A stretch of 64,000 nucleotides of DNA, taken from assembly GCA_036835325.1 (NCBI GenBank), contig DAITMF010000001.1, forward strand, positions 62,001 to 126,000, given 5' to 3'. Both the position numbers and the translations under genes were made by a program. How positions within the stretch are numbered: position 1 is the stretch's first letter; every line of letters begins with the position of its first letter. Under the pieces are notes generated by a model. That model was not told where the DNA came from, made no database searches, and saw only the letters and a list, made by a program, of their open reading frames with translations. Below, piece by piece: positions 25,801 through 33,956 of this stretch. The stretch comes from CAMCHP01 sp036835325 (lineage in GTDB: Bacteria; Bacteroidota; Bacteroidia; Flavobacteriales_D; Sanyastnellaceae).

Positions 25801-28488
25801 CCCAGGCACAGGAGGAGCTACAATGGGCAAGGTACTGGTCACCGTTGATGAGCAGCCAAAATCATCGACTACGTTGAACGTTGCTGTAAACTGATAATCC
25901 CATGGCGCTGTAAATTCGTGGGTTACGTTCAAGCCGGCTTGCACGTTCCCGTCGCCAAACGTCCAAGTACCATTGTCGAGGAAGTTGCCTGTGGGTGTGA
26001 ATTCCACAATAACTTGGTCGCAATCGTCGATGACATTGGCGTTAAACTGCGCGAAAATGGGGTCATTGTAAACCGTCACCAGATCTTCGTATACGTAGGT
26101 GTATGAGCAACCACCCGGGTCAGTTGCGGTAACGGTAACGTCATACGTGCCTTGGTTTTGGAAGGTAATTTGCGGTATCCAATTCTGTAAGAAACCGCTG
26201 TTGTAACTGGTTGACCCTGCTGGTCCACTTACAGTGGTTTGCCAATATCCAAGCGGATGAAGCGATGTCATGCTCGAAAAACCATTTCCAAAATCAAACA
26301 CCCATTCTACGTATTGCTGAATCTGTGGCGATGTGAAGCCCGTTGTGTGTGGGCCGCAGCCTGATGGATTTTGCGCATTGAGCGCAATCGGGGTTGACGT
26401 ATTCACAACATTGATAACCTGGTCATCTTCACAGCCCGTATTTAGGTTGAAAGCCGTCAGAGTAACTTGCCAAGTGCCTGGGCCAGGAAATGTATGTGTC
26501 GGGTTCAACTCGTTGTACAGAAGGGGGGAACCATCGCCAAAATCCCAAACCAATGAGTCTGCACCTATTGAGTTATCCGTGAACGCTACCGTATTCAAGT
26601 CGGCACAGTCGAGTGCAAATGTGAAATCTGCAACGGGTGGTGCAATGTAAATATGGTCTTCCAAAACAATTAATGCATTGCACGCTGTGTTGTAAACCGA
26701 TAATGTTACATCGAAAAAGCCCGTGTCTTGGTAAGTATATTCGACACACTCGTTGGGAAAGCCAACGTTCTGCCACAACCCTACTCCAAAGTTCCAAGCA
26801 TAAATGGTGTTCTGAACCATGTTCTCGACACAGAATTGAATCGGTTCACCGGCGCAGCTTACTTGGTTGTTTGAGGTAAAATCTGCTACAACTCCCGGCT
26901 GAACAGTAATGCTCGAACTCGCCGGAACAACGTTTGTGCAGCCAGACTGGGTCTCTAGGTATACATCAACAATGTAAACACCGGGTGTGTCGAAGGCGAA
27001 CGTTGGATTCATACCCACTGCATCAATGATGCCATCTCCATCAAAATCCCACTCAATGTTCGTTACCGGGTCGTTGCTGTTCAGCTGAATGTTCGAAACC
27101 GGCACAGGGGTTCCCGTACAAATCTGAGCGGGTAAATTAAAGGTCACGGTGGGTGGCTGAATCACGATATAATCTTGTGCAAACAAGGTGTCAACACACT
27201 GTGCCGTCTCCACCACCAACCCTATATCGTATGTGCCTTCCCCACCGAATGTGTAGGTGAAATCAACTCCTACACCTTCTTGAACACCATTTACCAACCA
27301 AGAAAACGCTGTAAAACCCGACCCGGTGCTGGTATTGGTAAATTCAACCGTAAACGGAACCGCGCACGACACCGTTTCCGTTGAACTAAATGATGTGCTA
27401 AGAGTAGGGAGAACCTCAACACCCGCACCCGAGGATGTGCCTACACAGTTGGCTGAATACGTTGCGGTAATTGTCGGATTAAATATCCCCGGAGTTGCGT
27501 AATTCCATGATACCTGATTGCCCGTTGCATCTTCAATGCCGTCTCCATCAAAATCCCAAGAAACCGAAAGAGGCATGGGGTCACTCGTGTTCACGAAGTC
27601 TACGTATCCTCCAGCGCAAATTATATCATCTGAAGCTGTGAGTTCCGGGGTTGGCGCACTCACTATGCTGATTGTTTCGCACGCAACTACTGCACAACCA
27701 ATGTCATCAGTTACCGTCAAGCACACCTCGTAGTCACCAAACGCGCTGAACGTGGTAGAAACCGGCGATGGTGACACTGTGCTCTGACTAAATCCATTGC
27801 CAAAATCCCATGAACTAACGATCCCATTTCCTAGGCTGTTGTTGGCGAAATTGACCGTCGACGGTGGATTGCAATCGGTGAACGTGTCAGGCGTGAAGGA
27901 TGCCTGCGGCTGGTTGTTGGTCACGCTCACCAACTGGGGCATTGAAACTGAACTGAAACAGCCAAACTCATCGGTTATCGACAAAAACGGAGTGTAATTT
28001 CCGGCATTCTGGTAGCAATAGTCAGGGTTCTGCTGGTTCGACAATGCTCCATTTCCAAAATCCCATGACCAAGCCACCAACTGGCCTGTACCTGCTGTGC
28101 TTGCATCGCTGTACGACACACAATGCGGCACACACCCCAATGGGTCATCTACCGAAATCGCGGCTACAGGTGGCTGGTATACTGTGATAAATGCCGTTTG
28201 GGTTACACTTTGTGCCGGGTTGCCATTCAAGGTTAATGAAACCGTATACGAACCCGGAACCGTAAAAACACCAATGAACTGACTTCCGGCTGATGTCAAT
28301 GTTGCTCCAAGGGGGGTCGTTACCGTCCATCCATACGTCGAAATCGACGAAGCGTCAGGCGTAACAACCTGAATTACCACCGGCAATGGCGCGCAGCCAG
28401 CTGTATTATTGGCCGAGATAACCACTTGGCCGTAGCCACGGAATCCCAGCAATAACAATGCAATTGCGATGATAGCAGTTCTGATCAC
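22840..28488 (-). CDS. Giant secreted PKD-repeat protein with type B T9SS C-terminal domain
   Basis: A 1882-residue cell-surface or secreted protein. The signal peptide is MIRTAIIAIALLLLGFRGYG. From about residue 95 to 1770 there are more than a dozen PKD/Ig-like repeats, recognised by recurrent WDFGNG or WDFGDG strands preceded by a Cys-Pro or Cys-x-P turn, e.g. GCVPHCVSYSDAS, NCLFGVQFENT. Near 1180-1370 are SprB-like 'question' modules (GVYTVNGQTAAGFDPSDGFG). The last ~90 residues are the gliding-motility type B sorting domain (HVPNAFTPDNDGLNEVFKPV, INRWGEVVFDS, GAYVWQLEV), which routes it through the type IX system and anchors it. Role is adhesion-like or gliding-related by analogy with SprB. 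It diverges from lysS. Confidence 0.93.
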   Translation of the reverse strand: MIRTAIIAIALLLLGFRGYGQVVISANNTAGCAPLPVVIQVVTPDASSISTYGWTVTTPLGATLTSAGSQFIGVFTVPGSYTVSLTLNGNPAQSVTQTAFITVYQPPVAAISVDDPLGCVPHCVSYSDASTAGTGQLVAWSWDFGNGALSNQQNPDYCYQNAGNYTPFLSITDEFGCFSSVSMPQLVSVTNNQPQASFTPDTFTDCNPPSTVNFANNSLGNGIVSSWDFGNGFSQSTVSPSPVSTTFSAFGDYEVCLTVTDDIGCAVVACETISIVSAPTPELTASDDIICAGGYVDFVNTSDPMPLSVSWDFDGDGIEDATGNQVSWNYATPGIFNPTITATYSANCVGTSSGAGVEVLPTLSTSFSSTETVSCAVPFTVEFTNTSTGSGFTAFSWLVNGVQEGVGVDFTYTFGGEGTYDIGLVVETAQCVDTLFAQDYIVIQPPTVTFNLPAQICTGTPVPVSNIQLNSNDPVTNIEWDFDGDGIIDAVGMNPTFAFDTPGVYIVDVYLETQSGCTNVVPASSSITVQPGVVADFTSNNQVSCAGEPIQFCVENMVQNTIYAWNFGVGLWQNVGFPNECVEYTYQDTGFFDVTLSVYNTACNALIVLEDHIYIAPPVADFTFALDCADLNTVAFTDNSIGADSLVWDFGDGSPLLYNELNPTHTFPGPGTWQVTLTAFNLNTGCEDDQVINVVNTSTPIALNAQNPSGCGPHTTGFTSPQIQQYVEWVFDFGNGFSSMTSLHPLGYWQTTVSGPAGSTSYNSGFLQNWIPQITFQNQGTYDVTVTATDPGGCSYTYVYEDLVTVYNDPIFAQFNANVIDDCDQVIVEFTPTGNFLDNGTWTFGDGNVQAGLNVTHEFTAPWDYQFTATFNVVDDFGCSSTVTSTLPIVAPPVPGFEVLSDPSCISEEVQVVNTSTGNIVGFQWDFGDPSSPDNISTENSTTHAYLNNGSYTICLTAENTAGCQQSACVDNAVNIISPVAEMTYTPQIANCLFGVQFENTTQGELVCSEWSFGDGQFGGGLDPYHTYSIGVYDVQLVVCNEFGCYDTTTVFDIFNLSYVIGPFTLGLDAFDCAPYQVDFSAYNITDQQFTYFWDFGDGSGDPDNNTVTTHAYIEPGSYFPTLVMEDPNGCIFLQTSEEPIVVTEFMIDVTPPQAVCFGQATLIEVSGADAYTFSNPEMIEALGGGVYSITAPETTVITIDGTFADCLDTQSITVEIYQLPEVELSMQEGVCFGAPEIALNGGLPAGPSSFYTVDGALETAFDPSMPANANYEVVYTYTDGNGCINADTTAVTIWALPTVELAAFDPLCELDAPIILEGGSPLNGVYTVNGQTAAGFDPSDGFGSYAIGYAFTDGNQCASTAEAVLVVNPSPAPVVSPPILCWEPELTVESTSTIAQGSIVGYSWDLNGNGPDTGQSTATLTTPGPGSVDVSLTVTSDQGCEASVALEIPVYATPVAAFSVEDVCENTPLVVEQNSSTEGEPISGYVWSVNGELFSNAAQPNPLSVDDWGTYVIELTVESPEGCTDTETITATVSPFPIIDLVAEAICAGETAVVFANTVVPGGGNIDYSWTDGQGNTGISTENLSSVYGTPGEFAVVLNASSGPGCSAEGQIVLTVNPTPVAGFTWESAAFCANASTSLFDNSSIAWGEVAAWEWSVNGDPFAIGEEAVFTATEAGEYSIGLVVFSEEGCSNAIILPGLVEVWPNPVANFFVPEGMPSTAAPFINVTDRSEDAESWLYTLSDGAVYTDAEFTHEFSVPGLYSITQFVTNGFGCTDSLHAQVEFEPELLVHVPNAFTPDNDGLNEVFKPVLFGASLNHYRFTIINRWGEVVFDSTDPSEGWLGNFRGGDHYVQSGAYVWQLEVGTVENRIRERYNGHVIVVR

Positions 28489-28514
28489 AGTCTCTCTCCC
28501 TATTGGATGCTACT

Positions 28515-28522
28515 CAAATTTA
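28515..28522 (-). promoter_or_regulatory. -7 box TAAATTTG for the PKD-repeat gene
   Basis: Exact TAnnTTTG match on the minus strand, 26 bases before the start at 28488. A GGGAGAGAG stretch lies in the leader. Confidence 0.55.
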
Positions 28523-28613
28523 CACAATTTGTAGCTTCGTTGTTCACTCCCTTACGGGCAGTGTAGACGAACGGTAAGCGCAAAGAGTTGCCCCGTTCTT
28601 GACCTTCGTTCGC

Positions 28614-28621
28614 TATTTTTG
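28614..28621 (+). promoter_or_regulatory. -7 box TATTTTTG for lysS
   Basis: Exact TAnnTTTG match 34 bases before the lysS ATG at 28656. An AAGGA sequence at 28650-28654 is one of the few Shine-Dalgarno-like sites in the window. Confidence 0.55.
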
Positions 28622-28655
28622 CACCAGTTTTTATCTATCCATTCCCCGAAAGGAC

Positions 28656-30155
28656 ATGCAGCAACCATCAGAACAGGAACGCTTTCGCCGTGAAGCTCTC
28701 ACCGAAATGCGCACACTCGGAATCGACCCTTACCCCGCAGCAGCGTTTGAGGTCACGCACAAGGCAAACGCACTTGCCGCCAACTTCGAGAACGGAATCG
28801 AAGTAAAAATGGCCGGCCGCCTGATGACGCGCCGCATCATGGGAAAGGCTTCTTTCGCGACATTGCTCGATAGCTCCGGCCGAATCCAAGTCTACGTTAA
28901 CCGTGATGTGATTTGTCCTGATGAAGACAAAACCCTCTACAATTCGGTCTTTAAGAAGCTCCTTGATATTGGTGACTTCATCGGCGTTGAAGGTGTCACA
29001 TTCACTACCCAAACCGGCGAGCCTTCTGTTGAGGTCCGAAAGCTCACCGTGCTCAGCAAGTCGCTCCGTCCGCTGCCCATTGTGAAGAAAGACGAGGAGG
29101 GCAACGTGTACGATGCCTTCACCGACCCCGAACTGCGTTACCGAATGCGTTACGTTGACTTGGTCGTGAACGATGGCGTGCGTGAAACCTTCATTGCCCG
29201 AACAAAGGTGGTACAATCAATGCGCAACTACTTCAATGGCCACGGCTACCTTGAAGTTGATACTCCGGTTCTCCAGTCTATACCCGGAGGCGCGGCCGCT
29301 CGTCCGTTCATCACCCACCACAACGCACTCGATATTCCCCTCTACCTGCGCATCGCCAATGAACTTTACCTCAAGCGACTCATCGTGGGTGGCTTTGAGG
29401 GTGTCTACGAATTCTCCCGCAACTTTCGAAACGAGGGGATGGACCGCACCCACAACCCCGAATTCACTGTGATGGAAATCTACGTGGCCTACAAAGACTA
29501 CCACTGGATGATGAACTTCACCGAAGAAATGCTCGAGAAAATTTGCCTTGACCTCCACAGCTCAACAAAAGTCGAGTTCGCTGGCAAAACCATCGATTTT
29601 AAAGCGCCTTACCGACGGGTATCCATGATCGATGCCATCAAAGAACACACCGGAATTGACATCACAGGTATGGACGAAGACGCGCTGCGCGCGGTGTGCA
29701 AAGACCTTGGTATCGAAACCAGCGCAAGCATGGGCAAGGGAAAACTCATCGATGAAATCTTCGGCGAGAAGTGCGAAAAACATTTCGTACAGCCCACCTT
29801 CATCACCGACTACCCTATCGAAATGTCGCCGTTGTGCAAGCGGCACCGCAATGACCCCGAGCTCACCGAACGCTTCGAATTGATGGTCAACGGCACCGAA
29901 ATCGCCAATGCTTACAGCGAACTCAACGACCCGATTGATCAGCGCGAACGCTTCGAAGAGCAGTTGCGATTGTCAGAACGGGGCGATGACGAAGCCATGT
30001 TCATCGACAACGATTTCTTGCGCGCGCTTGAATACGGCATGCCTCCAACCTCGGGAATGGGCATCGGCATTGACCGCTTGGTGATGCTCCTCACAGGCAA
30101 AGAAACCATCCAGGAAGTGCTTCTGTTTCCGCAAATGCGGCCAGAACAACGCTGA
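28656..30155 (+). CDS. lysS: Lysine--tRNA ligase, class II
   Basis: A 499-residue cytosolic class II aminoacyl-tRNA synthetase. The N-terminal OB-fold anticodon domain contains VKMAGRLMTRRIMGKASFAT. The catalytic domain shows motif 1 (MRNYFNGHGYLEVDTPVLQS), motif 2 (FRNEGMDRTHNPEFTVME) and motif 3 (GMGIGIDRLVMLLTG), all complete. The start at 28656 is chosen because MQQPSEQERFRREAL matches the family N-terminus and is preceded by AAGGA; an in-frame extension to 28599 runs through the promoter. The gene ends 4 bases before a convergent lipoprotein gene. Confidence 0.97.
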   Translation: MQQPSEQERFRREALTEMRTLGIDPYPAAAFEVTHKANALAANFENGIEVKMAGRLMTRRIMGKASFATLLDSSGRIQVYVNRDVICPDEDKTLYNSVFKKLLDIGDFIGVEGVTFTTQTGEPSVEVRKLTVLSKSLRPLPIVKKDEEGNVYDAFTDPELRYRMRYVDLVVNDGVRETFIARTKVVQSMRNYFNGHGYLEVDTPVLQSIPGGAAARPFITHHNALDIPLYLRIANELYLKRLIVGGFEGVYEFSRNFRNEGMDRTHNPEFTVMEIYVAYKDYHWMMNFTEEMLEKICLDLHSSTKVEFAGKTIDFKAPYRRVSMIDAIKEHTGIDITGMDEDALRAVCKDLGIETSASMGKGKLIDEIFGEKCEKHFVQPTFITDYPIEMSPLCKRHRNDPELTERFELMVNGTEIANAYSELNDPIDQRERFEEQLRLSERGDDEAMFIDNDFLRALEYGMPPTSGMGIGIDRLVMLLTGKETIQEVLLFPQMRPEQR

Positions 30156-30159
30156 TTTT

Positions 30160-30780
30160 TCAGGGTTTTTTGGATGGATGGAAAAGCAACAGCTCTTCCA
30201 CAGGTGCGCGTTTATTGCGCAGTTCAAACTGAGCATCGGCGTAACGGTACCACCCCTTTCGAGTGGTTAATGAGATGTCGTAGGCTTCTTGAACTCCCAA
30301 TTCGGCCAAATCTTCACCGATTTGACGCAGGGAGTACTGTTTACTGCTGATGGCCAAGTGCCAGTCGTTTCCTCCATCTCTGAACAGAACAGTACGAAAC
30401 TCAACTTTCGGACTCCGGTGATTGATGGCTACGCCCTTGCGCACAACGATGGGAAACAACCGGTCTTCTCCTTGGCCTTCGGCCGATGCCTCTACGAACG
30501 AAAGCTGCCCGTTGGTCACTTCCATCCGCGCCAAGGCGGCACTGGCCTTCGCTTCTTCGTGTTGGCGCGGCAAAGGCAGGCACATGAAGTAGTTCTCAAC
30601 CGACGGAGTGATTGACGGATTCGAAAGCTCCGCATCCATCCCTGAAAAATAAATAAAGGTGTACTGCCCGCCCGAAAGCGCTTTCTTCACACTGTGGGTG
30701 CTTTGTGCCGCGGGGGCCGCGCATCCACCCAAAACCTCAATCAGCAGAAGCAGTAAAGAAAGGGGCAACAGTTGGCGCAT
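30160..30780 (-). CDS. Lipoprotein of unknown function
   Basis: A 206-residue lipoprotein starting at ATG 30780 (an ATG three codons earlier is also possible). The signal peptide is MRQLLPLSLLLLLIEVLGGC with lipobox LGGC. The mature part has no family I recognise; it is a mix of strands and helices (GGQYTFIYFSGMDAELSNP, KGWYRYADAQFELRN). The first ~44 bases overlap the end of the upstream M23 peptidase gene on the same strand, so the two are probably co-transcribed and coupled. The codons of the lipobox are a reverse copy of the T-run/GGGTGGATG variant motif (30722-30735). Two further motif copies lie in or beside this gene. Confidence 0.75.
   Translation of the reverse strand: MRQLLPLSLLLLLIEVLGGCAAPAAQSTHSVKKALSGGQYTFIYFSGMDAELSNPSITPSVENYFMCLPLPRQHEEAKASAALARMEVTNGQLSFVEASAEGQGEDRLFPIVVRKGVAINHRSPKVEFRTVLFRDGGNDWHLAISSKQYSLRQIGEDLAELGVQEAYDISLTTRKGWYRYADAQFELRNKRAPVEELLLFHPSKKP
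30165..30180 (+). repeat. T-run/GGATGGATG motif copy at the lysS/lipoprotein convergence
   Basis: Six Ts then GGATGGATGG, beginning just after the lysS stop and covering the last codons of the convergent lipoprotein gene (HPSKKP). Confidence 0.55.
30633..30641 (-). repeat. GGATGGATG motif copy in the lipoprotein gene
   Basis: CATCCATCC on plus; on minus it reads ATTTTTCAGGGATGGATGCGG, with a five-T run. Confidence 0.5.
30722..30736 (-). repeat. Variant motif TTTTGGGTGGATGCG encoding a lipobox
   Basis: GCATCCACCCAAAA on plus. On the coding strand it is the VLGGCA lipobox of the lipoprotein at 30160-30780. A near-identical variant encodes the FLGGCG lipobox at 47487-47503. Confidence 0.45.
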
Positions 30781-32002
30781 CGTAACCATTCAATTGGGCA
30801 TTGTAATTCAGCATAAGCTCGTTGAAGGCTCCTCGCAGTTCAAGAGCAATTGGCTCAGCCGCTGGAAACTCTTCTTTCAGGTGATCAACCTGCTGGCCGT
30901 TCTTCCAGAACCTGAAGCACACGTGCGGTCCGGTGGCCAAGCCGGTGCTGCCCACGTAACCAATTACCTCGCCCTGTTGAACGCGTTGGCCTTGCTTCAC
31001 CGCACGCTTGCTCATGTGCAAGTACTGGGTTTCGTAAGTTCCGTTGTGCCTAATTTTTACATAGTTGCCATTGCCCGAGGTGTAGCTCGAAGCACTTACA
31101 GTACCATCGCCCACAGCTACAATGGGCGTTCCATGTGGCGCTGCATAATCAGTGCCCAAATGCGCTTTGTAGGTTTTCAAAACAGGGTGAAAGCGCTTGC
31201 CGGTAAACCGGCTCGAAATGCGGCTGAACTTCACCGGTGCCTTTAGAAATGCCTTGCGTAAACTTTCGCCGGTTTCGTCAAAATAGTTTACCCCGTCTTG
31301 GGCTTCAAAGCGGTAGGCTTTGCGTTCACGACCACCGTGGGTAAATGAGCACGCCATCAAGGTGCATGCGCCTGTCGGCTCACCGTCAATGAGCTCTTCT
31401 TCGTACAAAACGGTAAACGCATCTTGCGGCTGCAAGCGGTAAAAGTCAATCGTCCACGCGTAAATTGAACTCAACTCTATGGCCATGTCAAGCGGAGCGC
31501 CCAACTCAGCCAAGCTTTTCGAGAGTGAGTGGGTGATGCTGCCTTCTACCCGTCGGATGATCTTCTCGGTAGGTTTCGAACCCGCCCAAACCGACAAGCT
31601 ATCTTTCACTGAGAACACGACGTAATCGCGTTGGCTGCGCTCAAAAATAAAGAACGACGGTGTTGACGCCGTATCGGTTTCAAACAGTGATACCCACCGT
31701 TTGTCGGGCTGAATTCGGCGGACATCAAACACGGGTCGGCTGAGCTCAACAAGTTGTTCAATCTCACGTGCGGGAACCCCCAACGGCATCAAAACCTTTG
31801 ATAGCACGTCGCCTGCTCCAAATGCGCCTTCAACCACATGAAACCGGTTGAGGTCAAAGCCATAGGCGAGCAATGGCTCGGGCTGTTCTTCATCAACAGC
31901 GGCCAAGGCCAACCGTTGATCATAATCGGACGATGACGTTAGGCAAGCTGCCAGCCCTGTAGCCAAAGCAAAGCCAATTAGAAAGCGGTTCAATCCTTGC
32001 AT
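30737..32002 (-). CDS. M23 family peptidoglycan endopeptidase, lipoprotein
   Basis: A 421-residue envelope peptidase that would cut peptide cross-links in peptidoglycan. The start at 32002 gives a lipoprotein signal (MQGLNRFLIGFALATGLAAC). The middle region resembles the OapA/LysM-like substrate-guiding part of M23 proteins. The LytM domain shows HLGTDYAAPHGTPIVAVGDG with His281 and Asp285 as zinc ligands, QYLHMSKR, GEVIGYVGSTGLATGPHVCF. The final HxH motif is H-V-C here (His360, Cys362), so one canonical zinc ligand is replaced by Cys; Cys can bind zinc, but activity is uncertain. A TACATTTG box lies 33 bases upstream. Confidence 0.9.
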   Translation of the reverse strand: MQGLNRFLIGFALATGLAACLTSSSDYDQRLALAAVDEEQPEPLLAYGFDLNRFHVVEGAFGAGDVLSKVLMPLGVPAREIEQLVELSRPVFDVRRIQPDKRWVSLFETDTASTPSFFIFERSQRDYVVFSVKDSLSVWAGSKPTEKIIRRVEGSITHSLSKSLAELGAPLDMAIELSSIYAWTIDFYRLQPQDAFTVLYEEELIDGEPTGACTLMACSFTHGGRERKAYRFEAQDGVNYFDETGESLRKAFLKAPVKFSRISSRFTGKRFHPVLKTYKAHLGTDYAAPHGTPIVAVGDGTVSASSYTSGNGNYVKIRHNGTYETQYLHMSKRAVKQGQRVQQGEVIGYVGSTGLATGPHVCFRFWKNGQQVDHLKEEFPAAEPIALELRGAFNELMLNYNAQLNGYDAPTVAPFFTASAD

Positions 32003-32035
32003 GGTTAATTCAACGTAAAATGAACGCGAATGGTT

Positions 32036-32043
32036 CAAATGTA
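32036..32043 (-). promoter_or_regulatory. -7 box TACATTTG for the M23 peptidase
   Basis: Exact TAnnTTTG match on the minus strand, 33 bases before the start at 32002. Confidence 0.6.
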
Positions 32044-32085
32044 CGTTGCGCAATCTTAAAAACCGAGCCTACCGGTAATCTGTGT

Positions 32086-33057
32086 TCACGTAGCTGCGTT
32101 GAAAACCACCGATTCAACCCAACCGCGGCCCCAGTTGTCGATTTCGTCTTGCGACCAGTACTCAGGGTAAAACACGCGCTTTTGAAAGCGTGGCGGCAAG
32201 TATTTCTGCCAGTTCGTGCCTCCGGTGGCGGCGATGTCTTCAGGGTTTCGTTGGAGGTAGCGCACAGCCGATTTGTAGTGTACCAAAGGCCAGTTCACAT
32301 TAACATTCACATCGAGCCAGCGGAGCGCTTCTTTCAGGCGTGCATCGTTGCGTTCGTCGTCGGTCAATGCGGCTACACGCGAGCGCAAGTTCGTTTTGAA
32401 CAGTTTGGTTGCCAGTGCTACGAGCTCTTTGCTGTATTTGCGTTCAAACTGCTTGAGCGTGAGGGTTTTCTTTCCGCTGGAGAGTTCGGTTGCGCCTTTC
32501 TTCCAGTAAATGTAGGCATACATTTCAGCGATGTCGTCGGCCGTAAACCCGTCAGAATAGGTGGGGCGTTCTTCAGCCTGCAGCAAGCGATCAAAGCTAG
32601 TGCAGAAGATTTCAATTTTGCGGTATTGCCCGCTTTGAAAACCACTTGCCGGCAACAATGACATACGGAACTTCAAGAACTGCTCCTGTTCCATACCGTC
32701 GACCATGATGTCGAAGCTTTTGGTGAGTGCTTCGAAGTACCGGTTGATGCGGTTCACACGCGCAATTAAAAATTCAAGAGAGAGGTCATCGTTCTCGGCA
32801 ATTTGCTGCAATTCGTGCAAGGAGAGTTTGAAATACAGTTCGGTGATTTGGTGGTACATGATGAAGATTTCTTCATCAGGAAACGGCGTCACCGGGGTTT
32901 GCAAACTCAACAAGGTGTCGAGGTGGATGTAATCCCAATAGGTTAAGTAATCAGCATAGAGCAAGCCGTCGAGGTACGACTCAAGGTCTTGACCCATTGC
33001 GGCATACTTGGCCTGCAGCAGTTGTATTTTCTCAATAATCGCCGGGTTGAGCTCCAT
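32086..33057 (-). CDS. Tryptophan 2,3-dioxygenase family protein
   Basis: A 323-residue all-helical, cytosolic heme protein of the tryptophan dioxygenase family, which opens the indole ring of tryptophan to N-formylkynurenine. The family blocks are IFIMYHQITELYFKLSLHEL, with the distal His at residue 69 and the Arg/Glu-rich helix after it, and WPLVHYKSAVRYLQRNPEDI near residue 270, with the proximal heme His. The C-terminal GGTNWQKYLPPRFQKR is also typical. A cyclase-family hydrolase at 56194 could supply the next (formamidase) step, though it is 23 kb away. It is in the middle of the leftward gene run from 36887. Confidence 0.88.
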   Translation of the reverse strand: MELNPAIIEKIQLLQAKYAAMGQDLESYLDGLLYADYLTYWDYIHLDTLLSLQTPVTPFPDEEIFIMYHQITELYFKLSLHELQQIAENDDLSLEFLIARVNRINRYFEALTKSFDIMVDGMEQEQFLKFRMSLLPASGFQSGQYRKIEIFCTSFDRLLQAEERPTYSDGFTADDIAEMYAYIYWKKGATELSSGKKTLTLKQFERKYSKELVALATKLFKTNLRSRVAALTDDERNDARLKEALRWLDVNVNVNWPLVHYKSAVRYLQRNPEDIAATGGTNWQKYLPPRFQKRVFYPEYWSQDEIDNWGRGWVESVVFNAAT

Positions 33058-33104
33058 GGCGTTGGTGTTTGGTGCCGCAAGTTAAGAAAAGCGCGGCGCC
33101 CAAT

Positions 33105-33926
33105 TCACTGCACCTGTGCAATGGGGTTGCGCAGGTTGGCGTAGTCAACCACTTGCATTTTGATGCTTCCAACCAAGAGCTCGCTCTTCACAAGAATCGG
33201 AATCTTGTTGGCATCATCGGTGATCCAGACCTGAAGGTCATCTTCGCTTTTCCAAATGCGGCCTTTTTGAATCACCGGCACAAACTTCATGCAGCGGTAT
33301 TTGCCTTTGCGCAATTTGATGGTTTCTTTGCCCACATACTTGATGCGCAGCGGGTACACTTCACCGTCAACAAAGGTGGTGATCTCGAACTCATCGCCCA
33401 GCTTCACCTTCGACATGTCAAGGGTGCGTGCAAAGTAGAAGCCTGAAAGCAAGTCTTGAATAAAGTCTGGCGTTACAAACTCTTCTTTTTCATGCGTGCG
33501 CAACCCACGTTTCTCGGGGTAAAACTGATAGTCTTGGAAGATTTCATAACCGCCTTCATTGACGTCGCGAATGAAGCGGTACGGGAAAATGCCCTCCTTA
33601 TCAACGTAGGTTTCATAGCGGTCGCGGACTTTAAAAAACCAGTCGAAGGCGCCCAAGCTTTTGCCGGTGCCAACGATGTGGTAGGCTTCTCGTCCGTTAA
33701 AGCGCGAAGCTGAATTTCGCACTTCGAGTGTTGCTTCACCGGCATCAACCAAACCGTAGTGAATGCGGTAGGTCAGCCGTTCACCCACGCCGAAGGCGCG
33801 GTTGGTGATGGTTCTTAGCCCGTTATTGGGCAATGTGTCAAGGTCGGCTTTTGCCGGTTTGGTACCCTGAGCCCAGCTTAGCTGGGTAAGCACCACTGTG
33901 ATTAGAAGTACTGCGAACTTTTTCAT
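33105..33926 (-). CDS. DUF3108 domain-containing exported protein
   Basis: A 273-residue protein with a Sec signal peptide (MKKFAVLLITVVLTQLSWAQ). The rest matches the DUF3108 pattern: GERLTYRIHYGLVDAGEATLEV near the start, FFKVRDRYETYVDKEGIFPYR in the middle, and MKFVPVIQKGRIWKSEDDLQVW with DANKIPILVKSELLVGSIKM at the end. It is beta-rich, probably in the periplasm or outer membrane. The function of this domain is not established. It lies 30 bases after the DUF2461 gene and 47 bases before the tryptophan dioxygenase gene, in a leftward run. Confidence 0.88.
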   Translation of the reverse strand: MKKFAVLLITVVLTQLSWAQGTKPAKADLDTLPNNGLRTITNRAFGVGERLTYRIHYGLVDAGEATLEVRNSASRFNGREAYHIVGTGKSLGAFDWFFKVRDRYETYVDKEGIFPYRFIRDVNEGGYEIFQDYQFYPEKRGLRTHEKEEFVTPDFIQDLLSGFYFARTLDMSKVKLGDEFEITTFVDGEVYPLRIKYVGKETIKLRKGKYRCMKFVPVIQKGRIWKSEDDLQVWITDDANKIPILVKSELLVGSIKMQVVDYANLRNPIAQVQ

Positions 33927-33956
33927 ACACCTGCCTTCGCAACTTCCGTGCCACGC

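Noticed and set aside
22840..28488. Repeated WDFGNG-coding segments as a CRISPR or tandem DNA repeat
   Set aside because: The similarity is at protein level; spacing is irregular and DNA copies diverge, as in PKD domains.
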